A DNA stretch of 64,000 nt from an uncultured Bacteroidales bacterium (GTDB taxonomy: Bacteria > Bacteroidota > Bacteroidia > Bacteroidales > Muribaculaceae): NCBI GenBank assembly GCA_902793405.1, contig CADBDH010000009.1, positions 1-64,000 of the forward strand, given 5' to 3'. Made by a program: the position numbers and the translations under genes. The notes under the pieces are model-generated. The model did not search any database. It was not told where the DNA came from and saw only the letters and a list, made by a program, of their open reading frames with translations. This document shows, one piece after another, positions 45,923 through 55,010 of the stretch (positions are counted from its first letter, which is position 1; each line of letters opens with the position of its first letter).

Positions 45923-47050
45923 TCACTTTTTATACAACTTGAGACCCAAAATCTCCCAGAAGTCCTCGGGAAGGGAAATGTTCTCGAGTCTGATGGCCCT
46001 GATGAACAACCGTGCCACCTCCCGCACGCTGTAGCCGGCATTGCCGCAACCCACGCGGGTGACCAGGAAACGCTTGTGGGGGCGCAGGGCAGCATACTCG
46101 ATGAAGCGCTGTACCGCCTCGTTAAATAGATCGAAATCGCCAGTGGTGGGGATGGCGTAACTCTTGCCCTGTATGCCCTCGCCCTGGCCGACGATGGCGC
46201 CGAAGTGCTTCACGGCATAGGCCGCGGCACCGCCCGTATGGGTTCCCTCGGGATTGCTGCCAAAGACGAAGACCTCGTCGTCGGCCAGCTGGTCGATCCA
46301 GTCGGGCGTGATGCGGTCGGCATAATAGGCACGGGCATTGGCGCGGTGCATGGCCATTTTCATCTCACGGCTCTCGTTAGCGTTAAAGTCACGGTTCATG
46401 CGCTCATAGTAGGCGCGCTTGGACGAACTGTCACGGTGCCAGCTGTTGGACGCACCCAGATCATCGTGGTCAAACGCCATGACATGATCGATGGACAGCT
46501 TCATGGTCACCTCTACCACATCGTGGCAAGAACCCATGTAGGAGAACGTCCAGCCCTCCTCCTTAAGCTGCTCGATGAGTTTGCGCAGGGCCTCGCCTGA
46601 CCACTTGCGGGAGGCATTCTCCAATCCGTCGGTGATGACGGTCACCACTCCGGTAGCGTTCTCGTCGTCCTTGATGCGCTCGTGCAGGGCGGTCAGCGAC
46701 TCGACCATCGCGTCGAACAAAGGGGTGCAGCCAGTGGGACAGTAATCATGGAAATCACTCACGCTGCCGATAGGCATAGCATCGATGTGGGTGCGGATGG
46801 GAGGCACATTGCCTTGACGTTCATCAAAGCAGACCAGGGTGAGGAAATGCTGCTGCTTGTCGGCAAAGTCCTCCTGCGCTTTCCTGATGGTGCCGATGGT
46901 CTCGTTGATACCACCGACGGTAACGCCTACCAGTCCACCCATCGAACCGCTCTCGTCCACGATGATGAGGTTATAAATGTGTGCTTTGTTGGGGTCAACG
47001 GCCTGGCCGCTCTCTTTCTTGATGTTTTTAAATGGATTGTTCATACTCAT
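45923..47050 (-). CDS. vWA-domain protein with C-terminal macro-like domain
   Basis: A 375-residue cytoplasmic protein with no signal peptide. Residues about 22-215 form a von Willebrand A domain with an intact metal site: DESGS (32-36), the threonine of TPLFDAM and the aspartate of ITDGLENAS. Residues about 255-375 resemble a phage-associated family with a macro-domain look: VFVFGSNPEGTHTGGAAAYA, FGAIVGQGEGIQGKSYAIPT and VTRVGCGNAGYSVREVARLF, where a glycine-rich loop is followed by a G-x-G-x-x-G/Y turn. Macro domains bind ADP-ribose. The neighbouring regulator belongs to a family that senses ADP-ribose or sugars, so a link to ADP-ribose or NAD metabolism is plausible but unproven. Start at ATG 47050 or 47044. 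Confidence 0.8.
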   Translation of the reverse strand: MSMNNPFKNIKKESGQAVDPNKAHIYNLIIVDESGSMGGLVGVTVGGINETIGTIRKAQEDFADKQQHFLTLVCFDERQGNVPPIRTHIDAMPIGSVSDFHDYCPTGCTPLFDAMVESLTALHERIKDDENATGVVTVITDGLENASRKWSGEALRKLIEQLKEEGWTFSYMGSCHDVVEVTMKLSIDHVMAFDHDDLGASNSWHRDSSSKRAYYERMNRDFNANESREMKMAMHRANARAYYADRITPDWIDQLADDEVFVFGSNPEGTHTGGAAAYAVKHFGAIVGQGEGIQGKSYAIPTTGDFDLFNEAVQRFIEYAALRPHKRFLVTRVGCGNAGYSVREVARLFIRAIRLENISLPEDFWEILGLKLYKK

Positions 47051-47096
47051 TGCTGTTTTAAACTGTTAATACTCGACTATCTAATACTATATGAAA

Positions 47097-47164
47097 ATGT
47101 ATTTTTTACACATTGAAAAATTGACTATCAGCTACCGGTGCAAATTAATGCGTGATTTTTACAC
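47097..47164 (-). promoter_or_regulatory. Two operator-like sites upstream of the vWA gene
   Basis: ATGTATTTTTTACAC (47097-47111) and GCGTGATTTTTACAC (47150-47164) share the half-site TTTACAC and an imperfect inverted half, 53 bp apart. Two sites of the same kind precede the NrtR-type gene. A possible -7 element, one mismatch from consensus, lies between them at 47148-47141. Confidence 0.65.
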
Positions 47165-47244
47165 ATTGACATTTGCCGTCTATGTTCTACCCCTCCCTCT
47201 GTCACCAGGAAGGAAAGGGACTGATTCAGTCACTTGCCGTCAGA

Positions 47245-47976
47245 TCAGAATTCCAGGCGCATGCCTATCTTCTTGGCCTTCTGGTAAGCGTCCTCGTCAA
47301 AGGTGTATAACTTGGGGGAACGATAGCGATTTCCTGTCATCTTTTTGCCCGTTTCCTTGACATACCCGAGTTTCAACATCTTCTTGGGGAAATTACGTCT
47401 GTCACTCAATTTGGTATCATCGTCGGGAGGGTCAAGAATAGCTTTATATATATTGTGCAGCTGTGGCATTGTGAACTCCTTGTCGAGCAAGTGGAAACCG
47501 ATGGGCTCGAAATGGATGCGCTGGCGTAATCGCTCCAGGGCCGTCTCGATTATGGTCTTGTGGTCAAAGGCCAGCGCCGGCAATTCCTTGACCGGAAACC
47601 ACTTGGCTTCCTGAGCATCGTCACCGCCCCTGACATGGTATTTGCTCTTGACCACCAGGGCAAAGAAGGCTATTGTAATCACACGCTCGCGCGGATCGCG
47701 GTCATGGTTAGAGAAGACTCCCAACTCGTCCATGTAGATATCATCGACATCGGCCTCCTCGCGCAATTCGCGATAAGCGCAATCGTGAGCGCTCTTGTCT
47801 TCGGGACGCATAAAACCGCCCGGCAAGGCCCACATATTCTTGTAAGGCTCCAAACCGCGCCTGATGAGCAGCACGTTCAATTCCTTACCATCAAAGCCCA
47901 AGACCACCGAATCGGTTGTCACGGCCGGATGCCAGTAGGGCGATTCCCATAGCTTGGTTTTCTTGTTATATTTCAT
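47245..47976 (-). CDS. NrtR/AraR-type Nudix transcriptional regulator
   Basis: A 243-residue regulator with an N-terminal Nudix domain (TTDSVVLGFDGKELNVLLIRRG; PYKNMWALPGGFMRPEDKSA; YRELREEADVDD; DPRERVITIAFFALV) and a C-terminal winged helix (about 160-243: FPKKMLKLGYVKETGKKMTG). This is the NrtR architecture. Relatives sense ADP-ribose and control NAD genes; a Bacteroides homologue (AraR) senses arabinose. The Nudix box has one more residue than the consensus between its acidic residue and REL, so it is more likely a sensor than a hydrolase. ATG at 47976 is chosen over the upstream TTG. It lies upstream of the vWA gene on the same strand. Confidence 0.88.
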   Translation of the reverse strand: MKYNKKTKLWESPYWHPAVTTDSVVLGFDGKELNVLLIRRGLEPYKNMWALPGGFMRPEDKSAHDCAYRELREEADVDDIYMDELGVFSNHDRDPRERVITIAFFALVVKSKYHVRGGDDAQEAKWFPVKELPALAFDHKTIIETALERLRQRIHFEPIGFHLLDKEFTMPQLHNIYKAILDPPDDDTKLSDRRNFPKKMLKLGYVKETGKKMTGNRYRSPKLYTFDEDAYQKAKKIGMRLEF

Positions 47977-47991
47977 CGTCAAGAAGTCTTT

Positions 47992-48062
47992 GTGTATTTT
48001 TTACACTGCAAAAATAATGCCATCTTTTTAAACGGCCAAATTTATTTGCGTAAATTTTACAC
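47992..48062 (-). promoter_or_regulatory. NrtR-type gene promoter flanked by two operator-like sites
   Basis: On the minus strand TATTTTTG (48016-48009) and TTTG (48040-48037) are 20 bp apart. GTGTATTTTTTACAC (47992-48006), a perfect 5-5-5 palindrome, covers the expected transcription start, and GCGTAAATTTTACAC (48048-48062) lies just upstream of the -33 element. The arrangement fits autorepression. Confidence 0.75.
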
Positions 48063-48382
48063 TTTTGCTAAAATATGACTGAAAAGCATAGTTTTCGGGC
48101 CATTTAAGGCATCCTGCCCATCATGCAACAGCAGACACTGTCAACATCATGTCAATAGTTTGTAGATAATGGTCAGGGAACAGGTATAGCTTATTCCAAG
48201 CATTTATTGTAATTTTGCCCTCACGATTTTCAAACAACCCCGACAACGATGAAAACCAACTAACGACACAATATAATAGTTGCGGTCATGGTTTAACCGT
48301 TGCTGATGTCGTTTGAAAATACTTAGTGTCTTAGCGACCTCGCGTGAGACACACCGGACAGACAACAAATAATACTGATATA

Positions 48383-49963
48383 ATGGAAGAATTTGAAGTA
48401 GGCAAACAGGCGCGCCGTCGCACGCGCCCAACCCATGAGCCCGAAATCATAGGCGAATTCGGCAAGCTGCCGCCCCAGGACACCTCGCTCGAGGATGCCG
48501 TGCTGGGCGCGATTATGCTTGAGAAAGACGCCTATAACAACGTGTGCGAAATCCTCAAGCCCGAGGCATTCTATAACCCTGCGAACCAAAAGATTTACGA
48601 GGCCATCCAGACGCTGTCGGCTAACGGCAAGCCCATCGATATGCTTACCGTGACCGACCAGTTGCGCACCAACAAGGTGCTCGACGAGGTGGGCGGAGCC
48701 ATCCGCATCAGTGAATTGACAGGCATGGTGTCGAGCGCCGCCAACGTCGAGTTCCACGCCCGCATCGTAGCGCAGAAGTATCTGGCCCGCGAACTCATCA
48801 GCTACAGCAGCCAGGTGCAGCAGCTCGCCTTTGACGAGTCGATCGACGTGTATGACCTGATGCAGGAAGCCGAGGGCAAACTGTTTGAGATTTCCAAGAA
48901 CACCCTCAAGCGCGACGTTATCCCCATCGAGAATGCCGTACAGGACGCCATCAAGAAAATCGAGTGGGCCGCCAACCGTCCCGAGGGCCTCAGCGGCCTG
49001 GAGTCGGGCTACCACAAACTTGACCGTCTGACCAGCGGCTGGCAGAACAGCGACCTGATCATCATCGCCGCCCGTCCCGCCATGGGTAAAACGGCGTTTG
49101 TCCTGTCGATGGCCAAGAACATGGCTGTTGACTACAACCATCCCGTTGCCGTGTTCTCGCTCGAGATGTCGAGCCTGCAGCTCGTGAACCGCCTCATCAG
49201 CAACGTGTGCTCGCTTGAGGGTGAGAAAATCAAGAGCGGCCAGCTCACCCAGCCCGAGTGGGAAAACCTGATGACGCGCACACGCAGCCTGAGCACCGCT
49301 CCCCTTTATATCGACGACACGCCCTCGCTGTCCATCTTTGAGCTCCGTACCAAGGCCCGCCGCCTGGTGCGCGAACATGGCGTGAAAATCATCATCATCG
49401 ACTACCTGCAGCTGATGAACGCCACCGGCATGAAGTTCGGCAGCCGCGAGCAGGAGGTGAGCACCATCTCGCGTAACCTCAAGCAGCTGGCCAAGGAGCT
49501 CGACATCCCCATCATCGCCCTGTCGCAGCTCAACCGTAGCGTCGAGACCCGTGCCGCCGACGACAAGCTGGGCAAGCGCCCGCAGCTGAGCGACCTGCGC
49601 GAGTCGGGCGCCATCGAGCAGGATGCCGACATCGTGTGCTTCATTCACCGCCCCGAGTACTACACCCACTCCAGCGAGGATGCCCAGGGCAACGACATCC
49701 GCGGCCTGGCCGAGTTCATCGTTGCCAAGCACCGCAGCGGTGCCACCGATACCATCAACCTGCACTTCGTGAGCAAGTATGCCCGCTTCGAGAACCAGGG
49801 CGAGCAGGACCTCGTGAGCAGTGAGAACACCTACGAATCCAAGATGAATCAGGGACCCGCCTCGCCTGCCGGCGACACCGGCCCCATGGGCAACGGCTTC
49901 ACTCCCCCACCCCCCAATGTCGACTTCCTGCAAGATTCCGGAGACAGCAACACACCCTTCTAA
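48383..49963 (+). CDS. dnaB: Replicative DNA helicase
   Basis: Hexameric helicase that unwinds DNA at the replication fork. The 526-residue protein has the N-terminal primase-interaction domain (PQDTSLEDAVLGAIMLEKDAYN), Walker A within ARPAMGKTAF (about 229-238), Walker B in KIIIIDYLQLM, and the motif RNLKQLAKELDIPIIALSQLNR. A Pro-rich tail ends it. An in-frame GTG at 48344 would add 13 unconserved residues; ATG 48383 is preferred. No intein is present. Bases 48063-48382 upstream hold only a possible -7 element (TAATTTTG, 48210-48217). Confidence 0.96.
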   Translation: MEEFEVGKQARRRTRPTHEPEIIGEFGKLPPQDTSLEDAVLGAIMLEKDAYNNVCEILKPEAFYNPANQKIYEAIQTLSANGKPIDMLTVTDQLRTNKVLDEVGGAIRISELTGMVSSAANVEFHARIVAQKYLARELISYSSQVQQLAFDESIDVYDLMQEAEGKLFEISKNTLKRDVIPIENAVQDAIKKIEWAANRPEGLSGLESGYHKLDRLTSGWQNSDLIIIAARPAMGKTAFVLSMAKNMAVDYNHPVAVFSLEMSSLQLVNRLISNVCSLEGEKIKSGQLTQPEWENLMTRTRSLSTAPLYIDDTPSLSIFELRTKARRLVREHGVKIIIIDYLQLMNATGMKFGSREQEVSTISRNLKQLAKELDIPIIALSQLNRSVETRAADDKLGKRPQLSDLRESGAIEQDADIVCFIHRPEYYTHSSEDAQGNDIRGLAEFIVAKHRSGATDTINLHFVSKYARFENQGEQDLVSSENTYESKMNQGPASPAGDTGPMGNGFTPPPPNVDFLQDSGDSNTPF

Positions 49964-50030
49964 TCCGCTGAAATCTCTAGAGAAACGAGAATATCCATAG
50001 CATCTAGAGGGCGTTATCAAGAGTTTTTAC

Positions 50031-50038
50031 TATTTTTG
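50031..50038 (+). promoter_or_regulatory. Probable -7 element of the M13 peptidase gene
   Basis: TATTTTTG fits TAnnTTTG and lies 57 bp before the ATG at 50095. No TTTG sits at the expected upstream distance. Confidence 0.45.
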
Positions 50039-50094
50039 CGGGTTGGAATCTAATTGGCTAAACCGATTAACCTAGATAATATTTATTAGTAACA

Positions 50095-52119
50095 ATGAAG
50101 AAAATGTTATTAGCTATGGCCATAATGATGGCTGCTGTGCCTGGTGTGCAGGCACAAGTGACGCACGGCGTGAACCGTGCCGACATGGACCTGAGCGTGA
50201 AGCCGGGTGAAGATTTCTATGAGTATGCCGGTGGTGGCTGGATGAAGGCCAACCCGCTGAGCAAGCATCCCGAGTATGCCAGCTATGGCGTGTTTAACGT
50301 GCTGGCCGAGGAGAACGAGAACCGCCTGCGCGACATGTTCCTGGAACTGGGCAAGACCGATCACAAGTTCGGTACCGTTGACCAGAAAGTTGCCGACCTC
50401 TACAAGATGGCCATGGACAGTGACCGTCTGAACCGTGAGGGTGTAAAGCCCCTGCTGGCCGACCTGGCCAAGATCAAGGCTTTCAAGAAGAAAGACCTGA
50501 CCAGCTTCATCGCCGATCAGCACCTGACGCTGAGCAACCCGTTCTTTGGCGTTGGTGTGGAGACCGACCTCAAGAACAGTGACATGAACGTGATGTGGCT
50601 GAGCGCCGGCACCAGCGGTCTGCCCGACAGAGACTATTACCTGAACACCGATGCCGACAGCAAGAAAATCCAGCAGGCCTATAAGGACTACCTGGTGAAG
50701 ATGTTTATGCTCGCCGGTTACAGCAAGAAGGAAGCCAACCGCGCCTGCAAGACCATCTATGACATCGAGTACAAGTTTGCCCAGGCCAAGATGGACCGTG
50801 CCGAGGCCCGTGACTACAACAAGCTGTACAACATCCGCACGTTGGAGCAGCTGCAGAAGGACTATCCCGCCATCGACTGGAAGGAGTACTTCAAGCTGAT
50901 GGGCACTCCCACCGTGGAATGGGTCATCCTGACCGAACCCAAGGTGATGGCCGTTGCCAACGAACTGATGACCAAGCTCAACGAGCAGCAGATGCGTGAC
51001 TACATGGCCGGTCTGCTCATCAAGGGTTCGGCCAACTACCTGAGCGATGACTTCGGCGAGACCTCGTTTGACTTCTACGGCCGCATGCTGAGCGGACAGA
51101 AGGAGCGCAAGCCCCGCTGGAAACGCGCCCTGGGCTTCCCCAACTCGCTGCTGGGCGAGGCCGTTGGCGAGGTTTACGTGAACAAGTACTTTGCACACGG
51201 CAGCAAGGAGAAGATGCTCAAACTCATCGGTGAACTGCGCAAATCGCTGGCCGCCCACATCGCCGGCCTGACCTGGATGAGCGAGCAGACCAAGATCAAC
51301 GCCCTGGTGAAGCTCAACGCCTTTACCGTAAAAATCGGTTACCCCGACAAGTGGCGCGACTACAGTGGCTTGCAGGTTGACCCCAGCAAGAGCCTGTATG
51401 ACAACATCAAGGCCGCCAGCCTGTATGAGACCCGCCGCAACCTGGACAAGATGGGCAAGCCCGTTGACCGTGACGAATGGGGCATGACACCGCAGACGGT
51501 GAACGCCTACTACAACCCCACGACCAACGAGATCTGCTTCCCCGCCGCCATCCTGCAACCTCCCTTCTTTGATGTGGAGGCCGATGACGCCACCAACTTT
51601 GGTGCCATCGGCGTGGTTATTGGCCACGAGATGACCCACGGCTTTGACGACCAGGGCCGCATGTTCGACCAGTATGGCAACATGGTTGACTGGTGGACCG
51701 ACGAAGACAGCGAGAAGTTCCAGGCTGCTGCCGAGAAGCTGGCTGCCCAGTTCGACGAGATCGTGGTTGTTAAGGACCAGCATGCCAACGGTCACCTGAC
51801 CCTGGGCGAGAACATCGCCGACCAGGGTGGCCTGCGCATCGCCTACGACGCCTTCAAGACCACACAGCAGTTCCGCGACGGCAAGAAGATTGACGGCTTC
51901 ACCCCCGCCCAGCGCTTCTACCTGAGCTATGGCCGCATTTGGGCCGACAACATGACCGAGGAAGCCATCTTCCAGCAGACCAAGAGCGACCCCCACAGCA
52001 TCGGCCGCTACCGCGTGAACGCCACGCTGAGGAACATCGACACCTTCTTTGACGCCTTCGGCATCAAGGCCGGTGAAAAGATGTGGCTCGATCCCGCCGA
52101 CCGCGCTATTATCTGGTAA
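50095..52119 (+). CDS. M13 family zinc metallopeptidase
   Basis: Exported endopeptidase of the neprilysin/PepO family, 674 residues with signal peptide (KMLLAMAIMMAAVPGVQAQ). The zinc site HEMTH is at about residues 511-515 in VVIGHEMTHGFDDQG, the third ligand is in GENIADQGGL, and the substrate-binding NAYYNPTTNEICFPAAIL precedes them. The two-domain length is standard. It is expected to act on peptides in the periplasm or at the surface. Likely monocistronic, ending at the hairpin at 52138. Confidence 0.95.
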   Translation: MKKMLLAMAIMMAAVPGVQAQVTHGVNRADMDLSVKPGEDFYEYAGGGWMKANPLSKHPEYASYGVFNVLAEENENRLRDMFLELGKTDHKFGTVDQKVADLYKMAMDSDRLNREGVKPLLADLAKIKAFKKKDLTSFIADQHLTLSNPFFGVGVETDLKNSDMNVMWLSAGTSGLPDRDYYLNTDADSKKIQQAYKDYLVKMFMLAGYSKKEANRACKTIYDIEYKFAQAKMDRAEARDYNKLYNIRTLEQLQKDYPAIDWKEYFKLMGTPTVEWVILTEPKVMAVANELMTKLNEQQMRDYMAGLLIKGSANYLSDDFGETSFDFYGRMLSGQKERKPRWKRALGFPNSLLGEAVGEVYVNKYFAHGSKEKMLKLIGELRKSLAAHIAGLTWMSEQTKINALVKLNAFTVKIGYPDKWRDYSGLQVDPSKSLYDNIKAASLYETRRNLDKMGKPVDRDEWGMTPQTVNAYYNPTTNEICFPAAILQPPFFDVEADDATNFGAIGVVIGHEMTHGFDDQGRMFDQYGNMVDWWTDEDSEKFQAAAEKLAAQFDEIVVVKDQHANGHLTLGENIADQGGLRIAYDAFKTTQQFRDGKKIDGFTPAQRFYLSYGRIWADNMTEEAIFQQTKSDPHSIGRYRVNATLRNIDTFFDAFGIKAGEKMWLDPADRAIIW

Positions 52120-52137
52120 TCCAACAATTACACCAAT

Positions 52138-52177
52138 AACAATAAAGAGTCCACAAACATGTGGGCTCTTTATTGTT
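52138..52177. terminator. Bidirectional terminator between the M13 peptidase and tatD
   Basis: AACAATAAAGAGTCCACA pairs with TGTGGGCTCTTTATTGTT (18 bp, one G-T pair) around AACA. A+T-rich flanks on both sides let it serve the two convergent genes, whose stops are at 52119 and 52196. Confidence 0.8.
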
Positions 52178-52195
52178 ATACTATAGCAGTAGCGG

Positions 52196-52966
52196 TTACA
52201 GTTTCAGGCCAAACAGTGCGGCGGCATTGCGGTCGGTGGCCGTGCTGACGGCCTCGGGGGTAACGCCTAATGATTTGGCGATAAAGTCGTTGATATGGGG
52301 GATGTAGGCGCTCTCGTTGCGCTTGCCACGGTGCGGCACTGGCGTCAGATAGGGGGCATCGGTTTCCAGCAGCAGGCGGTCCAGACCGATGACGGGCAGC
52401 AACTGGGGTACGGTACTCTTCTTGAACGTGACCACTCCGTTCACGCCGAAGTAAAAATCGCCCCGACGGCGAACGCGCTCAACGTCGGCCGGCGTCTCGG
52501 CAAAGCAATGGAAGACGCCTTGCGGTACGGGACAATCCAGATGGTCGATGACGTCGAGGATGTCGTCAAGGGCCTCGCGGCAATGCATGATGAACGGAAT
52601 GCCCAACTCATGGCACCAGTGCAACTGGATGTCGAGAGCATGTTTTTGCTGCTCACGCCAGGTCTTGTCCCAATACAGGTCGATGCCGATTTCGCCAACC
52701 GCCACAACGGGATAGCGGTCGAGCGAGGGGCGCATGCGCTCCAGCACGTCGAGATAATCATCGTGCACGTCCTCGGGATGCAGGCCCAAAGCCATCGAAA
52801 CGTAATCAAGGTACTGTTCATGCAATGCCGCAACGCGAGAAATACTCTCAAGGTTCTCGTTGGGCAGGATGATGTGCCTCACACCCGCCTCGCGAGCCCT
52901 GGCAACAACCTCGTCACGGTCGTCGTCAAACGCATCACAATAAATATGTGAATGACTATCAATCAT
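52196..52966 (-). CDS. tatD: TatD family metal-dependent deoxyribonuclease
   Basis: TIM-barrel hydrolase of 256 residues. Metal ligands appear as DSHSHI at the start, ALGLHPEDV, VGEIGIDLYWD, PFIMHCREA, VFHCFAET and LLETDAPYLTPVPHRGK, the complete TatD series. Family members act as DNases in DNA repair or turnover. The start codon is 2 bp from the stop of the prenyl synthase gene upstream, so they are co-transcribed. Confidence 0.94.
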   Translation of the reverse strand: MIDSHSHIYCDAFDDDRDEVVARAREAGVRHIILPNENLESISRVAALHEQYLDYVSMALGLHPEDVHDDYLDVLERMRPSLDRYPVVAVGEIGIDLYWDKTWREQQKHALDIQLHWCHELGIPFIMHCREALDDILDVIDHLDCPVPQGVFHCFAETPADVERVRRRGDFYFGVNGVVTFKKSTVPQLLPVIGLDRLLLETDAPYLTPVPHRGKRNESAYIPHINDFIAKSLGVTPEAVSTATDRNAAALFGLKL

Positions 52967-52968
52967 AG

Positions 52969-53934
52969 TTAGAACTGGCGTCCTGCGAGCCTGTTAGCGA
53001 GCTGGACAAAGGCCTGTTTGTCTTCGTCGGACATGTTCACTTGGTTGAAGGCAGCGATGGCCAGGTCGTTGTAATGAGCAATGGCCTCCTCAATCATCTC
53101 GCGAACGCCCAGGCGCTCATACAGGGCAGTCACGCCGGCCACCTTGTTGTCGCGGGAGGCATAGGGGTCGTTGAGCCAGTGGCGCAGTTCGTCGGCATCG
53201 TCACCCTGGGCAAGCCGTATGGCATTGATGAGCAGATAGGTCTTCTTGTTGTTCATGATGTCGCCGCCAATTTCCTTGCCGAAGGTCTCAGGATTGCCCC
53301 ACACGTCGAGCATGTCGTCCCTGAGCTGGAAGGCCAAGCCCATGTTCACACCGGCCTCGTAGAGTTTGTCGGCATCTTCGGTGCTGGCACCGGCAATGAG
53401 CGCTCCCATCTTGAGGGCACAGCCCAGCAGTACCGATGTCTTGAGGCGTATCATGTTGATATACTCATCAACCGACACATCGATGCGGTGCTCATAGTCC
53501 ATGTCCCACTGCTGGCCCTCGTAAATCTCGATGGCTGTTTTGTTGAACAGGTCCATCACCTGCCAGTTGGCGGTGCGGGCAATATACTGTGTGGCGATGG
53601 TCAACATCGTGTCACCGCTCAAGATGGCGGTGTTGTCGTTCCACTGGAAGTGCACGGTGGGCTTGCCACGGCGCACGTCGGCATTGTCCATCACATCGTC
53701 ATGCAAGAGGGTGAAGTTGTGAAACAACTCCAGGCCCAATGCAGCATCGAGGGCGCGCTCCATGTTGCCGCCCATGGCTTCACAGGCCATGAGTGCGAGC
53801 ACGGGGCGAACGCGCTTGCCGCCCAGCGCCATGTGATAGGCAATGGGTTCATAAAGCTGACGGGGTTCCTTGGGATAAGGAATGGAGGCGATTGCCTCGT
53901 TGACGGAATCGAGATATTCTTTGAAAGTTTTCAT
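52969..53934 (-). CDS. Polyprenyl (all-trans) diphosphate synthase
   Basis: Adds isopentenyl units to an allylic diphosphate, supplying the side chain for menaquinone or related lipids. The 321-residue protein has the first Asp-rich motif in LLHDDVMDNADVRRGKP, the second in FQLRDDMLDVWGN, and GGKRVRPVLALMACEAMGG. Chain length cannot be assigned; MenA at 22885 would be a consumer of the product. The frame is open to 54159, but ATG 53934 gives the family N-terminus MKTFKEYLDSVNEAI. Confidence 0.93.
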   Translation of the reverse strand: MKTFKEYLDSVNEAIASIPYPKEPRQLYEPIAYHMALGGKRVRPVLALMACEAMGGNMERALDAALGLELFHNFTLLHDDVMDNADVRRGKPTVHFQWNDNTAILSGDTMLTIATQYIARTANWQVMDLFNKTAIEIYEGQQWDMDYEHRIDVSVDEYINMIRLKTSVLLGCALKMGALIAGASTEDADKLYEAGVNMGLAFQLRDDMLDVWGNPETFGKEIGGDIMNNKKTYLLINAIRLAQGDDADELRHWLNDPYASRDNKVAGVTALYERLGVREMIEEAIAHYNDLAIAAFNQVNMSDEDKQAFVQLANRLAGRQF

Positions 53935-53962
53935 TATATTATCTGTTTGGATTGGCGGTTTT

Positions 53963-54622
53963 TCAGTTTTTGGGTTTGAGTGCGGCGTTGTAGGCCGTCT
54001 CAAAGGTATTGAAGTCACCGGGAGAATACATGCTGCGGAGCCAGTCGATGCGTTCGTTGATTTCGGCCATGTCGGCTCCAGGTTGATTGGCATCGTTGGC
54101 CAAAGCGGCACCCAGGGCTCCGGGTCTTGAAGCCTGGACATAGACACACATCTGCTCATAGATTGAGAAGCCGTCGACTATCGCCTGCATCGTGCTGTCA
54201 AAGACCTCCACGTGCCTGTCATAGCCCACCGTGTAGCAAAGCCAATGGATGAGGGACAGGTAATCGGCAGCCGAGTCGGTGTCAAATTCGCGTTTCATCA
54301 GCAAATCCACCATGGGCGGCACCTTGAGTTGGGCCAGTTCCCGGGGCGACAATACAATCACATGGGCCGCCTGAAGCAGCGAGTCGCGACCGTCGGCCAA
54401 CAAGGGAGCGGCAAAGGCCCGATTGGCCGCCTTGACCTCCCAGGGCCAGCGCAGGCTGTCGTCACGCAGGGCATTGAAATGCCGCACCGCCTGATGCATC
54501 GCCGCCGTGTCGCCCCAAGCCGCCAGGAACTCCCTCGCAGCGGCCTCGCCTCGACGGCTGGCATCACCGCACGCGGTCAACAGCAGCATCAGTCCGATGA
54601 ATAAGAGTGGCAAACGTTTCAT
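53963..54622 (-). CDS. Putative lipoprotein, function unknown
   Basis: A 219-residue protein with signal LPLLFIGLMLLLTAC (lipobox LTAC). The mature part is mostly helical, rich in Ala, Asp and Arg, and shows no motif I recognise. Its start overlaps the stop of the upstream small lipoprotein gene by 4 bp (ATGA), and the prenyl synthase ATG follows 29 bp beyond its stop. The set therefore looks like one operon reading lipoprotein, lipoprotein, prenyl synthase, tatD. Confidence 0.75.
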   Translation of the reverse strand: MKRLPLLFIGLMLLLTACGDASRRGEAAAREFLAAWGDTAAMHQAVRHFNALRDDSLRWPWEVKAANRAFAAPLLADGRDSLLQAAHVIVLSPRELAQLKVPPMVDLLMKREFDTDSAADYLSLIHWLCYTVGYDRHVEVFDSTMQAIVDGFSIYEQMCVYVQASRPGALGAALANDANQPGADMAEINERIDWLRSMYSPGDFNTFETAYNAALKPKN

Positions 54623-54930
54623 TTCTTCTTGTCTTCCGGGAATATGGAGTTATACAATGGGCGGTCCTTCTCCTTGAGATAGGAGCGGAAGGCCTCGTCA
54701 AACGCACGCACTGCCGCCGAATCACGCTTCAAGGCATACACGCTCTGCTTGGCTTTGGCGTCCATCACGGCACGTTCCATCGACATGGTGTCGGTGTGGT
54801 CCACGGCCACCAGGGCAGCCGCAGCCCTCATGCCGCTGTCGCGCGCCTCGGCATCCAGCGGGGATTTTTTCTCGGCACATCCGGCCAACAGCAGTGCCAG
54901 TACCGCCACAATATGTATCAGGCATTTCAT
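54619..54930 (-). CDS. Small putative lipoprotein, function unknown
   Basis: A 103-residue protein with lipoprotein signal LIHIVAVLALLLAGC (lipobox LAGC), then a charged helical region (MERAVMDAKAKQSVYALKRDSAAVRAFDEAF in part) ending in DKKK. No family recognised. A -7-like TAAGTTTG is at 54957-54950 on this strand. First gene of the minus-strand run ending with tatD. Confidence 0.72.
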   Translation of the reverse strand: MKCLIHIVAVLALLLAGCAEKKSPLDAEARDSGMRAAAALVAVDHTDTMSMERAVMDAKAKQSVYALKRDSAAVRAFDEAFRSYLKEKDRPLYNSIFPEDKKK

Positions 54931-55010
54931 GTCACACTCAATTTTTCGGCAAACTTACAAAAAAACTCGAAATCAAGTCACTGTTGCAACCAAGAAATTC
55001 CATTTAGCCG

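Noticed and set aside
48323-51996. Very long antisense open frames opposite dnaB (565 codons) and the M13 peptidase (628 codons)
   Set aside because: They mirror strongly biased, G+C-rich codon use of the real genes, have no domains or promoters, and are rich in Val, Leu, Gly, His and Asp in the usual shadow pattern.
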